NCBI RefSeq assembly: GCF_964063325.1
Contig: NZ_OZ061315.1
Location: 558,001 to 622,000, forward strand
Length of the DNA: 64,000 bases
Source: Hafnia alvei
GTDB taxonomy: Bacteria > Pseudomonadota > Gammaproteobacteria > Enterobacterales > Enterobacteriaceae
Direction: 5' to 3'
Shown here: positions 51,841-60,976 of the stretch, one piece after another
Position numbering within the stretch: the stretch's first letter is position 1
Layout: every line of letters starts with the position of its first letter
The notes under the pieces: generated by a model
Databases searched by the model: none
What the model saw: only the letters and a program-made list of their open reading frames with translations
Told to the model about the DNA's origin: nothing
Translations under genes and position numbers: made by a program

Positions 51841-52654
51841 AGACCCGTGTATCTCGGTCTTCTAAACGATCGACATTACAATCATAGTCACTCTCATCTG
51901 CGGTCAGCGTTAATCCATCTCTGGCCGCTTCAATACCTTCGGGGAGTGAATTCTCTCGCATCCACAGGTCAAACTGATGGCTAATGTGGGTCAGCCAAAT
52001 TTTCTCGCAGCCTATCCGCTGTTTTAACGCTATCACCGTATTGAGATCGCTATGGTTTTTCGGCGTGCTTGGGCGTGGCTCATGGCTACAGTCGATAATC
52101 ATGATTTCAGGCGGCTGCTGGCACAAAAAATCTGCGGTAGCTTCTGGCAAACCTGCGGTATCCGTCAGATAGGCGATTCGATGATGGGGCGTTGTGAATA
52201 GATAGCCAAAAGTGAGTTTCGAATGATTAAGCGGAAGCGGTGTGATGCTCAGTCCTTGCAGCCAGATGGTTTCAAACGCCGTGAGCGTATGGTTGAAATC
52301 GAGTATGCCGGGGTGCTTAAACAGATCGTCACAGCCCATTTCATCCGGCGGCCCATAGACGGGAATGGATTCACCTACGCCCCAGCGCAGCGGAAATAAT
52401 CCCTGAACATGATCCATATGGTAATGCGTCAGCAGAAACTGGCTAATTTGTTCAGGCGTAAACTGTTCGGTTAGGTCGTTCAAACCTGCGTCAATCAGCG
52501 TTCGGCTACCGTTATATTCCAGCATGGCGCTACAGGGTTTTCGCCGATACTGCGGCTGTTCTCTGGCTTGCTGGCAAACAACACACTGGCAGCCAAAAGC
52601 GGGCACCTGTTGTGCTCCGCCGGTGCCTAAAAACGTGAAAGTAAGCGTAGACAT
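51839..52654 (-). CDS. phnP: PhnP, phosphoribosyl 1,2-cyclic phosphodiesterase
   Basis: 271 residues, somewhat longer than E. coli PhnP (252) because of a C-terminal tail rich in Asp/Arg (DYDCNVDRLEDRDTRV). It is a metallo-beta-lactamase-fold enzyme that opens the 5-phosphoribosyl-1,2-cyclic phosphate made by C-P lyase. The metal motif is 'THYHMDH'; later ligands lie in 'LTDTAGLPE' and 'DCSHEPRP'. An N-terminal Cys/His zinc loop (FGCQCVVCQQA) is typical. Last gene of the phn operon. Confidence 0.95.
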   Translation of the reverse strand: MSTLTFTFLGTGGAQQVPAFGCQCVVCQQAREQPQYRRKPCSAMLEYNGSRTLIDAGLNDLTEQFTPEQISQFLLTHYHMDHVQGLFPLRWGVGESIPVYGPPDEMGCDDLFKHPGILDFNHTLTAFETIWLQGLSITPLPLNHSKLTFGYLFTTPHHRIAYLTDTAGLPEATADFLCQQPPEIMIIDCSHEPRPSTPKNHSDLNTVIALKQRIGCEKIWLTHISHQFDLWMRENSLPEGIEAARDGLTLTADESDYDCNVDRLEDRDTRV

Positions 52655-52656
52655 CG

Positions 52657-53115
52657 TTACTGATCCGACAGTGGTTTAACGAAGCGAAAATGCGTGTGAA
52701 GATAGCCTTCTCGCTGATAAAAACGATGTGCGTCATAACGCGTTGCACGCGTGGACAGCTCGGTCTGCTCCGCCCCTAATTCACGCGCCGTATCTTCCGC
52801 CCAACGCAACAGCCGCTTACCCACGCCAGCGCCACGCGCCTGCGGCGTAATAATCAGCTCCTGAATTTCGGCAATCCAGTTGACGTGATGCAGATGATAT
52901 TGCAGATGAAGGCTAATAAATCCCAGCACCTCGGCGTCCTGTGTGGCTAACGCATAGTGCATATTCGGATTGGCCAAATTGAGCGCATAGCCTTTGGCGA
53001 AAGCGAGGCGGTCGAACTCACATTGCTCCAGCTCACACATCAGGTGATACACCGTGCCTTCATCCAGCGCGGTGGCGGGGCGTAATAGGATATTGGGAGA
53101 AGTCGTCTCTGGCAT
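52657..53115 (-). CDS. phnO: PhnO, aminoalkylphosphonate N-acetyltransferase
   Basis: 152 residues, GNAT fold. Closely follows E. coli PhnO: 'NPNMHYALATQDAEVLGF', 'HLHHVNWIAEIQELIITPQA', acetyl-CoA loop 'ARGAGVGKRLL' and 'DAHRFYQREGY'. It acetylates aminoalkylphosphonates such as aminomethylphosphonate, allowing their use or detoxification. Two bases separate it from phnP; 39 bases from phnN. Confidence 0.95.
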   Translation of the reverse strand: MPETTSPNILLRPATALDEGTVYHLMCELEQCEFDRLAFAKGYALNLANPNMHYALATQDAEVLGFISLHLQYHLHHVNWIAEIQELIITPQARGAGVGKRLLRWAEDTARELGAEQTELSTRATRYDAHRFYQREGYLHTHFRFVKPLSDQ

Positions 53116-53154
53116 ACAGAACCTCTGTGCGATGGCTAAACAAAAAAACGAAAA

Positions 53155-53712
53155 TTAAACGGAAACAGCAATAGTGTGTTCTACGAGGCGCAAAAACTCC
53201 CGCAGCGTATGCTGCAACTCATCATTATTATTCAGATAATCACAGCGCGTGCTTTCCGGTAATTGGTACTCCTGCGCACGTTGTAAACGTTGCTCTATTT
53301 GCAGCGGTGTTTCGCGTCCACGCGCCAATAATCGCTGGCGTAAGGCGGCTTGAGAAACCTGTAAACACACGGCCTGCATTCGATCGCCGTAGCGCTCGCG
53401 GGCGGTGGGCAGATGGGCGCGAGAACCGTTGACCACCACGTTTATCCCCTGAGCCAACCACTGATCTATTTCTATACCTAACCCATAATGATGCTGATTA
53501 GCCTGCCAGTGCAGCGCAAAAAGTCCTTGGCTGCGCCGCTGCATAAATTCGTTCTCACTGAGCTCGATGTGATTTTCCGAGCCTGCATGACAGGCCCGAG
53601 TAATATAGCGATGGGCGACGAGCAGCGGAGCGGTTTGCTGTTCGCGTAACGCCTGAAGCAAGCTGTCTTTACCTGAGCCCGACGCGCCAACCAGATAAAT
53701 TAATTTTGCCAT
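53155..53712 (-). CDS. phnN: PhnN, ribose 1,5-bisphosphate phosphokinase
   Basis: 185 residues with a guanylate-kinase-like fold and P-loop 'GASGSGKDSLL'. It converts ribose 1,5-bisphosphate to PRPP with ATP, so carbon from phosphonate breakdown enters nucleotide synthesis. The start overlaps the phnM stop by one base (TAATG). Confidence 0.95.
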   Translation of the reverse strand: MAKLIYLVGASGSGKDSLLQALREQQTAPLLVAHRYITRACHAGSENHIELSENEFMQRRSQGLFALHWQANQHHYGLGIEIDQWLAQGINVVVNGSRAHLPTARERYGDRMQAVCLQVSQAALRQRLLARGRETPLQIEQRLQRAQEYQLPESTRCDYLNNNDELQHTLREFLRLVEHTIAVSV

Positions 53713-54848
53713 TAGAGCACCCGCATCCCTTCACGCCAGACGTGATTCACATGAATATGTTCGCCGTGGCGTTGAGCTAATACCAAATCCGCTCTTTTGC
53801 CTTCCGCAAGCACGCCGCGATCGGACAGCCCCAGCGCTTTTGCCGGATTGCGCGTCACTAATGACATCGCCTGAGGCAGCGTAAACGTATTGTTCTCGCT
53901 GGCGGCGACGCAAAACGCGGCGTCCAGCAGGCTAGCGGGATAATAGTCGGATGACAGAATGTCCAATACGCCAAGTGACGCCAATTCATGAGCCGCAACG
54001 TTACCGGAATGCGAGCCGCCCCGCACAATGTTGGGTGCGCCCATCATGACCTGCAGGCCGCGTTGATGTGACGCGTGCGCCGCCTCTACCGTGGTGGGGA
54101 ATTCGGCAATCACGCTGCCCAACTGATGTGATTCATCGGCATGTGCTTCGGTGGCATCGTCATGGCTGGCGAGCGCAATACCGCGCGTGCGGCAGAGTTC
54201 AGCGATGGCATGGCGATTGGGCTGTGACCAGCGTTCGGCATTCTCCAACTGTTCACGTTCATAGGCATCCATCTGCTCATCGCTGAGATGGTATTTTCCC
54301 TGAAAGTATTCGCGATATTTCTGCGGGTTGACGAACTGGCGCTGCCCAGGTGAATGATCCATCAATGAAACCAGAGACACGCCGCGTTTCTCCACCAGTT
54401 GTTGAAACAGCGGAAGCGTGCTGTGATGGGGCAATTCACAGCGTAGGTGCAGACGATGCTCGGCACGATTCACGCCGCGCTGCTGGCTGTCGATCACCGC
54501 GTTAATCATTTTTTCCAAGTTATCCAAGCGATCGCCGCCGTCGCGCACGTCACCCAACGCTACGGCATCAAGCACCGTGGTGATCCCACTGGCAATCATC
54601 AGCGCATCGTGGCTGCTCATGGCTGAATGGGCAGGCCAACTAACCTTGGGACGCGGAGTGAAAAACTTGTCCAAATTATCGGTGTGTAGCTCAATCAAAC
54701 CGGGCAGCAGCCAGCCGCCGTTGCCATCTATGGCTTCAGGCAAGCGGCTCTCGCTGTCGGCAAAGGCGCGGATCACGCCGTCTTGAACTTCAAGCGAACC
54801 TGCCACCACTTCATTTTCCAGCACCAGTTTTACATTGTTCACGATCAT
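53712..54848 (-). CDS. phnM: PhnM, RPnTP hydrolase
   Basis: 378 residues, amidohydrolase superfamily. It removes pyrophosphate from 5-triphosphoribosyl phosphonate made by PhnGHIL. Metal-site elements seen: 'LPGLIELHTDNLDKFFTPRP', 'RCELPHHS', 'DHSPGQRQFV', 'SHDDATEAHADESH' and 'DILSSDYYPASLL'. Length equals E. coli PhnM. Confidence 0.95.
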   Translation of the reverse strand: MIVNNVKLVLENEVVAGSLEVQDGVIRAFADSESRLPEAIDGNGGWLLPGLIELHTDNLDKFFTPRPKVSWPAHSAMSSHDALMIASGITTVLDAVALGDVRDGGDRLDNLEKMINAVIDSQQRGVNRAEHRLHLRCELPHHSTLPLFQQLVEKRGVSLVSLMDHSPGQRQFVNPQKYREYFQGKYHLSDEQMDAYEREQLENAERWSQPNRHAIAELCRTRGIALASHDDATEAHADESHQLGSVIAEFPTTVEAAHASHQRGLQVMMGAPNIVRGGSHSGNVAAHELASLGVLDILSSDYYPASLLDAAFCVAASENNTFTLPQAMSLVTRNPAKALGLSDRGVLAEGKRADLVLAQRHGEHIHVNHVWREGMRVL

Positions 54849-54860
54849 GGTTTTGCTCCG

Positions 54861-55550
54861 CTATTCAGTCATCACATGCAGACGATCTGCAACATGGTCG
54901 CGCACGGCTTCATCATGGAAGATCCCGACGATAGCGGCACCACGTGCTTTGGCTTGATCGATTAAACTCACTACCGCAGCGCTGTTGGCGGTATCGAGCG
55001 ACGCCGTGGGTTCATCGAGCAACAAAATCGGATAGTCGACCACGAATCCACGGGCGATATTTACGCGTTGCTGCTCGCCGCCGGAGAAGGTAGAAGGTGC
55101 CAGATGCCAGAGACGTTCGGGAACGTTGAGATGGGTTAATAACGCCGCCGCTTTTTGTTCGCAGGCCTGACGTTCGTAGCCCAGCTCAAGCATCGGCTGC
55201 ATTACCACGTCTAATGCGCTAATGCGTGGGATCACGCGCAGAAACTGACTGACCCAGCCGATAGTTCTGCGGCGTACCGCGAGGATCTGCCTTGCGGGAG
55301 CCTGCACCATATCCAGCCATTCACCCTGATGCTGTACCCAGATACTGCCTTCATCGGGCAGATAGTTAGCATAAAGCGACCGCAACAGCGTTGATTTCCC
55401 GCTGCCCGAGTGACCGTGTAAAACCACGCATTCACCGGCGCTAACCTCCAATGACGCGCCTGAAAGTACCGGCAGATGAATACTGTTTTGATGATGCAGC
55501 ACAAAGGTTTTGCTCAGATTCTCTACGCGTAAGCGTGTTGTTATGGTCAT
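54861..55550 (-). CDS. phnL: PhnL, ABC-type ATPase of the C-P lyase system
   Basis: 229 residues from the ATG at 55550 (TGAGTG upstream), with a GTG at 55559 also possible. Walker A GHSGSGKST, signature 'FSGGEQQRVNIARG', Walker B 'ILLLDEPTASLD'. Needed with PhnG, H and I to make the ribose triphosphate phosphonate; it is not part of an importer. Overlaps or abuts phnK. Confidence 0.95.
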   Translation of the reverse strand: MTITTRLRVENLSKTFVLHHQNSIHLPVLSGASLEVSAGECVVLHGHSGSGKSTLLRSLYANYLPDEGSIWVQHQGEWLDMVQAPARQILAVRRRTIGWVSQFLRVIPRISALDVVMQPMLELGYERQACEQKAAALLTHLNVPERLWHLAPSTFSGGEQQRVNIARGFVVDYPILLLDEPTASLDTANSAAVVSLIDQAKARGAAIVGIFHDEAVRDHVADRLHVMTE

Positions 55551-55559
55551 GATTTTCAC

Positions 55560-56366
55560 TCAGTTTTGTAAAACAGAAGAAACCAGCAACTGGGTATACG
55601 GATGATGAGGATCGTCCAATACGCGATCCGTCAGCCCGCTCTCAACCACTTTGCCTTGCTTCATCACCAGCAAACGATGCGCCAGCAGGCGAGCAACGCC
55701 GAGATCGTGAGTCACGATCACCACGGCTAATTGGAGCTCGACCACCAGCGTACGCAGTAGATCGAGCAGGCGCGCCTGCACTGAAACATCGAGCCCGCCG
55801 GTGGGTTCATCCATAAACACGACGCGTGGATGAGTCACCAGATTGCGGGCGATTTGCAGTCGCTGCTGCATGCCGCCTGAAAACGTGGTGGGTAGATCGT
55901 CGATGCGCGTCGCTGGGATCTCCACGTCCTCCAGCCAACGCATGGCTTCGGCGCGAATATTGCCGTAATGACGCTGGCCTACGGCCATTAAGCGTTCGCC
56001 GATATTGCCACCGGCCGAAACGTGCGGGCGCAGCCCGTCGAGCGGATGCTGATGCACCACGCCCCATTCGGTGCGCAGCAGGCGGCGGCGGTCGCTTTCG
56101 CTCATGGCGTATAAATCCTGAATGCCTTGGGCGCTTAAATAGCGAATTTCTCCCTGCTGCGGGGTGAGGCGCGCAGAGATGGATTTCAGCAACGTTGTTT
56201 TACCGGATCCCGACTCACCAACGATCCCCAACACTTCGCCTGGATAGAGATCGAAAGAGACATCGCTAAAGCCTTTGCCCGGCGCATACAGGTGGGTCAG
56301 ATTGTTCACGGAAAGCAGCGGCAGATCGGCGGCTGGCGCTGAGAAGATCGAGTCTGTGGCGTTCAT
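55560..56366 (-). CDS. phnK: PhnK, ABC-type ATPase of the C-P lyase complex
   Basis: 268 residues from the ATG at 56366, which overlaps the phnJ stop (ATGA). The N-terminus is about 16 residues longer than E. coli PhnK. Walker A GESGSGKTT, signature 'FSGGMQQRLQIARN', Walker B 'VVFMDEPTGGLD'. PhnK docks on PhnJ in the PhnGHIJ core complex. Confidence 0.95.
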   Translation of the reverse strand: MNATDSIFSAPAADLPLLSVNNLTHLYAPGKGFSDVSFDLYPGEVLGIVGESGSGKTTLLKSISARLTPQQGEIRYLSAQGIQDLYAMSESDRRRLLRTEWGVVHQHPLDGLRPHVSAGGNIGERLMAVGQRHYGNIRAEAMRWLEDVEIPATRIDDLPTTFSGGMQQRLQIARNLVTHPRVVFMDEPTGGLDVSVQARLLDLLRTLVVELQLAVVIVTHDLGVARLLAHRLLVMKQGKVVESGLTDRVLDDPHHPYTQLLVSSVLQN

Positions 56367-57226
56367 TGCGCGTTGGCCTCGCTGTGCTGGCGGCAAAAGT
56401 CAGTGTCGGAGCAGACGAACATTCTGGAGCCTTGATCGTCGAGTACCACTTCATCCAAATAGCTGTGCGGCGATCCGCAAATCGCGCAGGGCTGATCCCA
56501 TTGCTGCACGCTGAACGGATGATCGTCAAAGTCGAGGCTTTCCACTTTGGTGAACGGGGGCACGGCGTAGATCCTTTTTTCGCGTCCGGCACCAAACAGC
56601 TGTAGCGCGGGCATCATGTTCATCTTGGGATTATCAAATTTTGGGATGGGGGAGGGAGCCATCACATAGCGATGATTCACCTTCACGGGGTAATCATAGG
56701 TGGTCGCGATGTGGCCAAAACGCGCGATGTCCTCATACAGTTTTACCTGCATAACGCCATACTCCTCCAGCGCATGCATTTTTCGCGTTTCGGTTTCACG
56801 TGGTTCGATAAAACGCAGCGGCTCAGGCATCGGAACCTGATAGATGATGATTTGATCTTGGCGCAGCGGCGTTTCAGGTATGCGGTGGCGAGTTTGAATC
56901 AGCGTGGCGTCGGCGGTCACTTCTGTGGTGTTAACACCGGTAACTCGCTGGAAGAAACGGCGAATCGATACCGCATTGGTGGTGTCGTCTGCGCCCTGAT
57001 CGATCACTTTTAAGGTATCTGCTTCACCAATCACGCTAGCGGTAAGCTGAATTCCGCCGGTTCCCCAGCCATAGGGCATCGGCATTTCGCGTCCGCCAAA
57101 GGGCACTTGGTAACCGGGGATTGCCACGGCTTTGAGGATCGCTCGGCGGATCATACGTTTGGTCTGCTCATCGAGATAGCCGTAGTTATAGCCCGCTAAG
57201 CTGTAACCGGTTAGCACGTTAGTCAT
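56363..57226 (-). CDS. phnJ: PhnJ, radical-SAM carbon-phosphorus lyase
   Basis: 287 residues from the ATG at 57226, preceded by AGGAGAATGCAC. PhnJ breaks the C-P bond with a [4Fe-4S] cluster and SAM. The C-terminal cysteines are in 'CAICGSPHSY' and 'VCSDTDFC', matching the non-standard PhnJ cluster motif. The glycyl-radical site is in 'VAIPGYQVPFGGREMP' (Gly32 in E. coli, Gly38 here). The start lies inside phnI (eight-base overlap), so translation is coupled. Confidence 0.96.
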   Translation of the reverse strand: MTNVLTGYSLAGYNYGYLDEQTKRMIRRAILKAVAIPGYQVPFGGREMPMPYGWGTGGIQLTASVIGEADTLKVIDQGADDTTNAVSIRRFFQRVTGVNTTEVTADATLIQTRHRIPETPLRQDQIIIYQVPMPEPLRFIEPRETETRKMHALEEYGVMQVKLYEDIARFGHIATTYDYPVKVNHRYVMAPSPIPKFDNPKMNMMPALQLFGAGREKRIYAVPPFTKVESLDFDDHPFSVQQWDQPCAICGSPHSYLDEVVLDDQGSRMFVCSDTDFCRQHSEANAQ

Positions 57227-58304
57227 GTGCATTCTCCTGACGGTCATTGAATTCCTGTTGTAAACGGTGGAGTAATTCCAGCTCGGCTTGAAAATCAACG
57301 TAGTGCGGTAATTTAAGGTGGGAGACAAAACCAGCGGCTTCTACGCTATCGGCATGCGCCAGCACGAACTCTTCGTCCTGAGCGGGGCCGTTGATCTGCT
57401 CTTGGTAATCGGGTGCCTGAAGGGCGCGATCGACCAGCGCCATCGCCATCGCTTTACGTTCGCTCATGCCAAACACTAAGCCGTAGCCGCGAGTGAAATG
57501 CGGGGCATCATCTGGCTGGGCAACAAAGCCGTTGACCATTTCGCATTCGGTCAGCAGCAGCTCGCCAATATCAACGGAAAAGCCCAGCTCTTCGGGCGTA
57601 ATGCTCAGGCTGACATAGCCGCTGCGAATTTCTCCCGCAAACGGATGGTTGCGCCCATAGCCGCGCTGGGTGGAGTAGCCCAGCGCCAGCAGATATCCCT
57701 CATCGCCACGCACCAACTGCTGTAAACGCGCAGAGCGAGAGCAGGGATAAACCGGCGGCGTGCGGGTGATATCGTCTGGCTCGGCGCCGCTGTCGTGTTC
57801 CGCGCGTGCCAAGCCTTGCTGCGCCAACATGCTGAAGACGTGTGGGCTATGCGATTCGTTCATAGCCTCATCGCGGTTGATTTCCGGCGTTTCGCCGTTG
57901 GCTAACAGCGTGAAATCTAACAGCCGATGGGTGTAGTCGTAGGTGGGGCCGAGCACTTGGCCACCGGGCAGGTCTTTATACACCGCTGAAATGCGGCGCT
58001 CTAAACGCATATCCTGCGTGTTCAAGGCATCGCTGACGGCCAGGCGCGGTAATGTGGTGCGATAAGCGCGCAGTAAAAAGATGGCTTCAACCAGATCGCC
58101 GCTGGCCTGTTTGATCGCCAGCGCGGCAAGCTGCCTATCGTAGATCCCGCCTTCGGTCATCACGCGATCGACGGCTAACGCGAGCTGCTGATCGATTTGA
58201 TCAACGCTGAGTTCATTGAGCTGAGGCGATCCGCGACGCTTCTGTTCTTGCAAACGGTGGGCGGCGGCAATGGCTTTTTCGCCTCCTTTAACGGCTACGT
58301 ACAT
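57219..58304 (-). CDS. phnI: PhnI, C-P lyase core nucleosidase subunit
   Basis: 361 residues (E. coli 354) from the ATG at 58304 (MYVAVKGGEKAI). PhnI displaces adenine from ATP with phosphonate together with PhnG, H and L. Conserved text includes 'VLGPTYDYTHRLLDF' and 'MNESHSPHVFSMLA'. Its start lies 17 bases inside phnH and its stop inside phnJ. Confidence 0.95.
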   Translation of the reverse strand: MYVAVKGGEKAIAAAHRLQEQKRRGSPQLNELSVDQIDQQLALAVDRVMTEGGIYDRQLAALAIKQASGDLVEAIFLLRAYRTTLPRLAVSDALNTQDMRLERRISAVYKDLPGGQVLGPTYDYTHRLLDFTLLANGETPEINRDEAMNESHSPHVFSMLAQQGLARAEHDSGAEPDDITRTPPVYPCSRSARLQQLVRGDEGYLLALGYSTQRGYGRNHPFAGEIRSGYVSLSITPEELGFSVDIGELLLTECEMVNGFVAQPDDAPHFTRGYGLVFGMSERKAMAMALVDRALQAPDYQEQINGPAQDEEFVLAHADSVEAAGFVSHLKLPHYVDFQAELELLHRLQQEFNDRQENAHD

Positions 58305-58887
58305 CGAACACCTCCACGAGCGTGGTGCGCGGTATGGCAAGCAGACGTTCGCCGCAGGTAAAGACGAAATCGCAGCCCAGCGGGAAGCTGTGCGAACGTT
58401 CGGTTAAAGCGTTGAGCACGACGTCTGAAATTTGGGGCGCAATCATGCGCTCTTCTAAAATACCGGGGCCGGTGAGGCGCAACATATGGCCACCGCTGAG
58501 GCTTTTTACCTGCACAATCACCGTGGCGCTGGTTTCCGGCGAAACATCTTCACCTTGCGCAAAATCAGTCAGTTGTTCAGCGGTAACCTGTTCATTCACG
58601 ACCGCAAAGGTTGCCAGTGAAGGTTCGACGGCCAGCGGAGCACCGGTATGAAAGCGCAGGTTTTGCTGTGCGGTTTCGGAACTGAGCTCGGGCGCGAACC
58701 ATACTGGCGTATCTTGGTCACTCAGAGTTAACAGTACGCTGGTGGTGGCGCTGTTGAGCGGTAGCCAGCCTTCTGGCGTGTTAATTAAATTCACGATCAC
58801 GCCGGGTTCGCTCATGGCTTTCAGCAGGCAGCGAAAGTGGTTTTGTGCATCATGCACGGGCAATGTAAAAGCGGTCATTAACGTCAT
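58288..58887 (-). CDS. phnH: PhnH, C-P lyase core subunit
   Basis: 199 residues (E. coli 194). A structural dimer subunit of the PhnGHIJ core. Conserved: 'FRCLLKAMSEPGVIV', 'LTGPGILEERMIAP' and 'FPLGCDFVFTCGERLLAIPR'. The start shares a base with the phnG stop (TAATG). A second ATG nine bases in is an alternative. Confidence 0.95.
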   Translation of the reverse strand: MTLMTAFTLPVHDAQNHFRCLLKAMSEPGVIVNLINTPEGWLPLNSATTSVLLTLSDQDTPVWFAPELSSETAQQNLRFHTGAPLAVEPSLATFAVVNEQVTAEQLTDFAQGEDVSPETSATVIVQVKSLSGGHMLRLTGPGILEERMIAPQISDVVLNALTERSHSFPLGCDFVFTCGERLLAIPRTTLVEVFDVRSR

Positions 58888-59360
58888 TAGTTGTCTCCGC
58901 GAACCAGAGTGAAGAAGTCCACTCGGCTCGCTGCAATTTCTTGGGCGCGCTGCTGGTGTCGTTCTTGTTGCAGCGCGGCGAGTGGGTTAATCAGGTTTTC
59001 CAGCAAAGCCATGTTGTGCTCGCGTTCTTGCAGCAGGGCATCGATTAACGCGCAGCGCTCGGCGTGAGATTTGTCGCGGCCAAGCTGATAGCTGTAGCCA
59101 TAGGTGCCGCTGCTGAGCTGAACGACTGCGCGGGTGAGCGTGGCGTCGCCGAGGAAGAAGCGCTGGCCGCTTCCGCCGGTACGCGCCTGTATTTGGGTGA
59201 GGCCGGTTTCTGCGGGGCGAATATTTTTCCACTCCAGTGCATTGAGATGCAGGGCATCCCACAGCGGATTAAGGTCGTCAGGCTGGCTGTGCGCCAGCGT
59301 TGCCATCCAGCGTTGGCGCTCAGCGATTGAAAAATGTGAGTGAGACGGTATGGCGTCCAT
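58887..59360 (-). CDS. phnG: PhnG, C-P lyase core subunit
   Basis: 157 residues (E. coli 150), starting MDAIPSHSHFSIAERQRWMA. Small alpha/beta subunit of the core complex. Motifs: 'GSGQRFFLGDATLTRAVVQL', 'GTYGYSYQLGRDKSHAERCA'. Starts directly after the phnF stop, with no gap. Confidence 0.95.
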   Translation of the reverse strand: MDAIPSHSHFSIAERQRWMATLAHSQPDDLNPLWDALHLNALEWKNIRPAETGLTQIQARTGGSGQRFFLGDATLTRAVVQLSSGTYGYSYQLGRDKSHAERCALIDALLQEREHNMALLENLINPLAALQQERHQQRAQEIAASRVDFFTLVRGDN

Positions 59361-60086
59361 TTAGTGCTCCATGGTCAGTTCGATCATGTCGGCACGCGTC
59401 AGGCTAACGGAATACTCCGCAGGCTGTGGCTGGCCTTCACAGTGATTTAAGGTACGAACACACATCAGCGGTGCATGAGTGGCGATTTCTAACAGTCGGC
59501 TCTCTTTGGCCTGTGCGCGGCGTGCGCTGATGCGGGTTTGAGTGCGGCTGAGTTCACGGCCAAGATGCTGCTGGATATAGCCGTGCAGCGAACCGCTGGT
59601 GAAGTTTTGCAACGTGCCCCACCAGCTGAGATCCGGTAGGAAATGGTCGATAACGCATACCGGAACGCCGTTTACACGGCGCAGAGTGCGCAGATGAATA
59701 ACCTGCTGACCTTCTTCCATTCCTAGCGCATCGGCAATATGGCTAACGGTAGGGCGAAGCACCGAGATCAGCCGCTCGCTGGTGGGATGGCTGCCCTGTT
59801 CCAATAGATTCTGGCTAAAGCGAGCCTGTGAGTGCAGCGGATAATCAAACGGACGCATCAACACTAAAACGCCCACGCCTTGACGACGTTGTACCCAGCC
59901 TCGAACCACTAACTCATCAATGGCGCGGCGCAGAGTGTGACGATTCACATCGTAACGCTCAGCGAGTTGATGCTCTGCGGGAAGATAGTCCCCGCACTGA
60001 TAATGCTGGCGAAGGTCTTGTTCCAATAACGCCGCAATTTCTTGATAGCGGGTTGGAAAACTGGTCGGATGTCTAGATAAGTGCAT
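59361..60086 (-). CDS. phnF: PhnF, GntR/HutC-family regulator
   Basis: 241 residues from the ATG at 60086 (MHLSRHPTSFPTRYQ), identical in length to E. coli PhnF. GntR winged helix 'DYLPAEHQLAERYDVNRHTL' and UTRA-type ligand domain from residue ~90. Its role in enterobacteria is minor or unclear; it may respond to a phosphonate or phosphate ester. Confidence 0.95.
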   Translation of the reverse strand: MHLSRHPTSFPTRYQEIAALLEQDLRQHYQCGDYLPAEHQLAERYDVNRHTLRRAIDELVVRGWVQRRQGVGVLVLMRPFDYPLHSQARFSQNLLEQGSHPTSERLISVLRPTVSHIADALGMEEGQQVIHLRTLRRVNGVPVCVIDHFLPDLSWWGTLQNFTSGSLHGYIQQHLGRELSRTQTRISARRAQAKESRLLEIATHAPLMCVRTLNHCEGQPQPAEYSVSLTRADMIELTMEH

Positions 60087-60106
60087 AACAAACAAAGCCT
60101 CTTTAA

Positions 60107-60901
60107 TCAGATGAAGTGCTTGCGTAGACGTTGAGACATAAAATCCAGCAGGCTGACCGTGACGATGATGAACACCATCAGTGCGCAGGTTTGCTGGAAC
60201 TGAAATCCGCGGATGGCTTCCCACAGGGTGACGCCGATACCACCGGCACCCACCATGCCCACCACGGTGGCGGAGCGAACGTTGGATTCAAAACGATAGA
60301 GTGAATAAGAGATCCACAGCGGCATAACCTGAGGAAGAACGCCGTAGATGATCTCTTCCAGTTTGTTGGCACCGGTGGCTTTGACGCCTTCAATTGGGCC
60401 CGGCTCGATGGCTTCGACGGCTTCAGAAAACAGCTTCGCCAAAACGCCGGTGGTGTGAATAAATAACGCCAGCACGCCAGCAAAGGGGCCAAGACCGACA
60501 GCCACCACAAACAGCATGGCGAATACCATTTCGTTAATCGCGCGGCAGGCGTCCATCAGTCGGCGAGTCGGTTGGTAGATCCACCAAGGCACAAGGTTTT
60601 CAGCGCTCATTAGCCCCAGAGGAATGGAAAGCACGATGGAAAGCGCGGTTCCCCAAACGGCTATCTGGAGGGTTACCAGCATTTCGCCAAGATATTGCTG
60701 CCATTGGCTAAAATCGGGCGGGAAGAAATCAGCGGCAAAGGTCGCCATATTGCCAGCATCACGAAACAGCGTGAGCGGGGCCATTTCCGCGCCGTGCCAA
60801 GACCAAGCGAGAACCGCAAGTAGAATGGCGCCGGTGAAAAGGCTAAACCAGCTACGCTTTTGCTCGGGCACTAGGGCTGCGGTGGATTGAGTGGTTTGCA
60901 T
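60107..60901 (-). CDS. phnE: PhnE, phosphonate ABC transporter permease
   Basis: 264 residues from the ATG at 60901 (GGAG seven bases upstream). Several membrane helices with the EAA loop 'EGVKATGANKLEEIIYGVLP' that contacts the ATPase. The frame is intact, unlike E. coli K-12 where an eight-base duplication breaks phnE. The gap to phnD holds a 10-bp hairpin. Confidence 0.95.
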   Translation of the reverse strand: MQTTQSTAALVPEQKRSWFSLFTGAILLAVLAWSWHGAEMAPLTLFRDAGNMATFAADFFPPDFSQWQQYLGEMLVTLQIAVWGTALSIVLSIPLGLMSAENLVPWWIYQPTRRLMDACRAINEMVFAMLFVVAVGLGPFAGVLALFIHTTGVLAKLFSEAVEAIEPGPIEGVKATGANKLEEIIYGVLPQVMPLWISYSLYRFESNVRSATVVGMVGAGGIGVTLWEAIRGFQFQQTCALMVFIIVTVSLLDFMSQRLRKHFI

Positions 60902-60928
60902 CTGTATCTCCAATTTGGTGTCACTTTT

Positions 60929-60964
60929 CTCCTAGCTCAGCTTTTCTGCATGCAGAGCTAGGAG
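60929..60964 (-). other. Intercistronic hairpin between phnD and phnE
   Basis: CTCCTAGCTC / GAGCTAGGAG, a perfect 10-bp stem; the loop holds a second small palindrome (TCTGCATGCAGA overlaps it). No T-run on the coding strand, so it may stabilise phnCD mRNA or tune phnE onward. Confidence 0.6.
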
Positions 60965-60976
60965 GCGACGGCCAAA

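Noticed and set aside
56266..56595. Extra minus-strand frame across the phnJ-phnK joint
   Set aside because: Overlaps two firmly identified genes in another frame; no family match.
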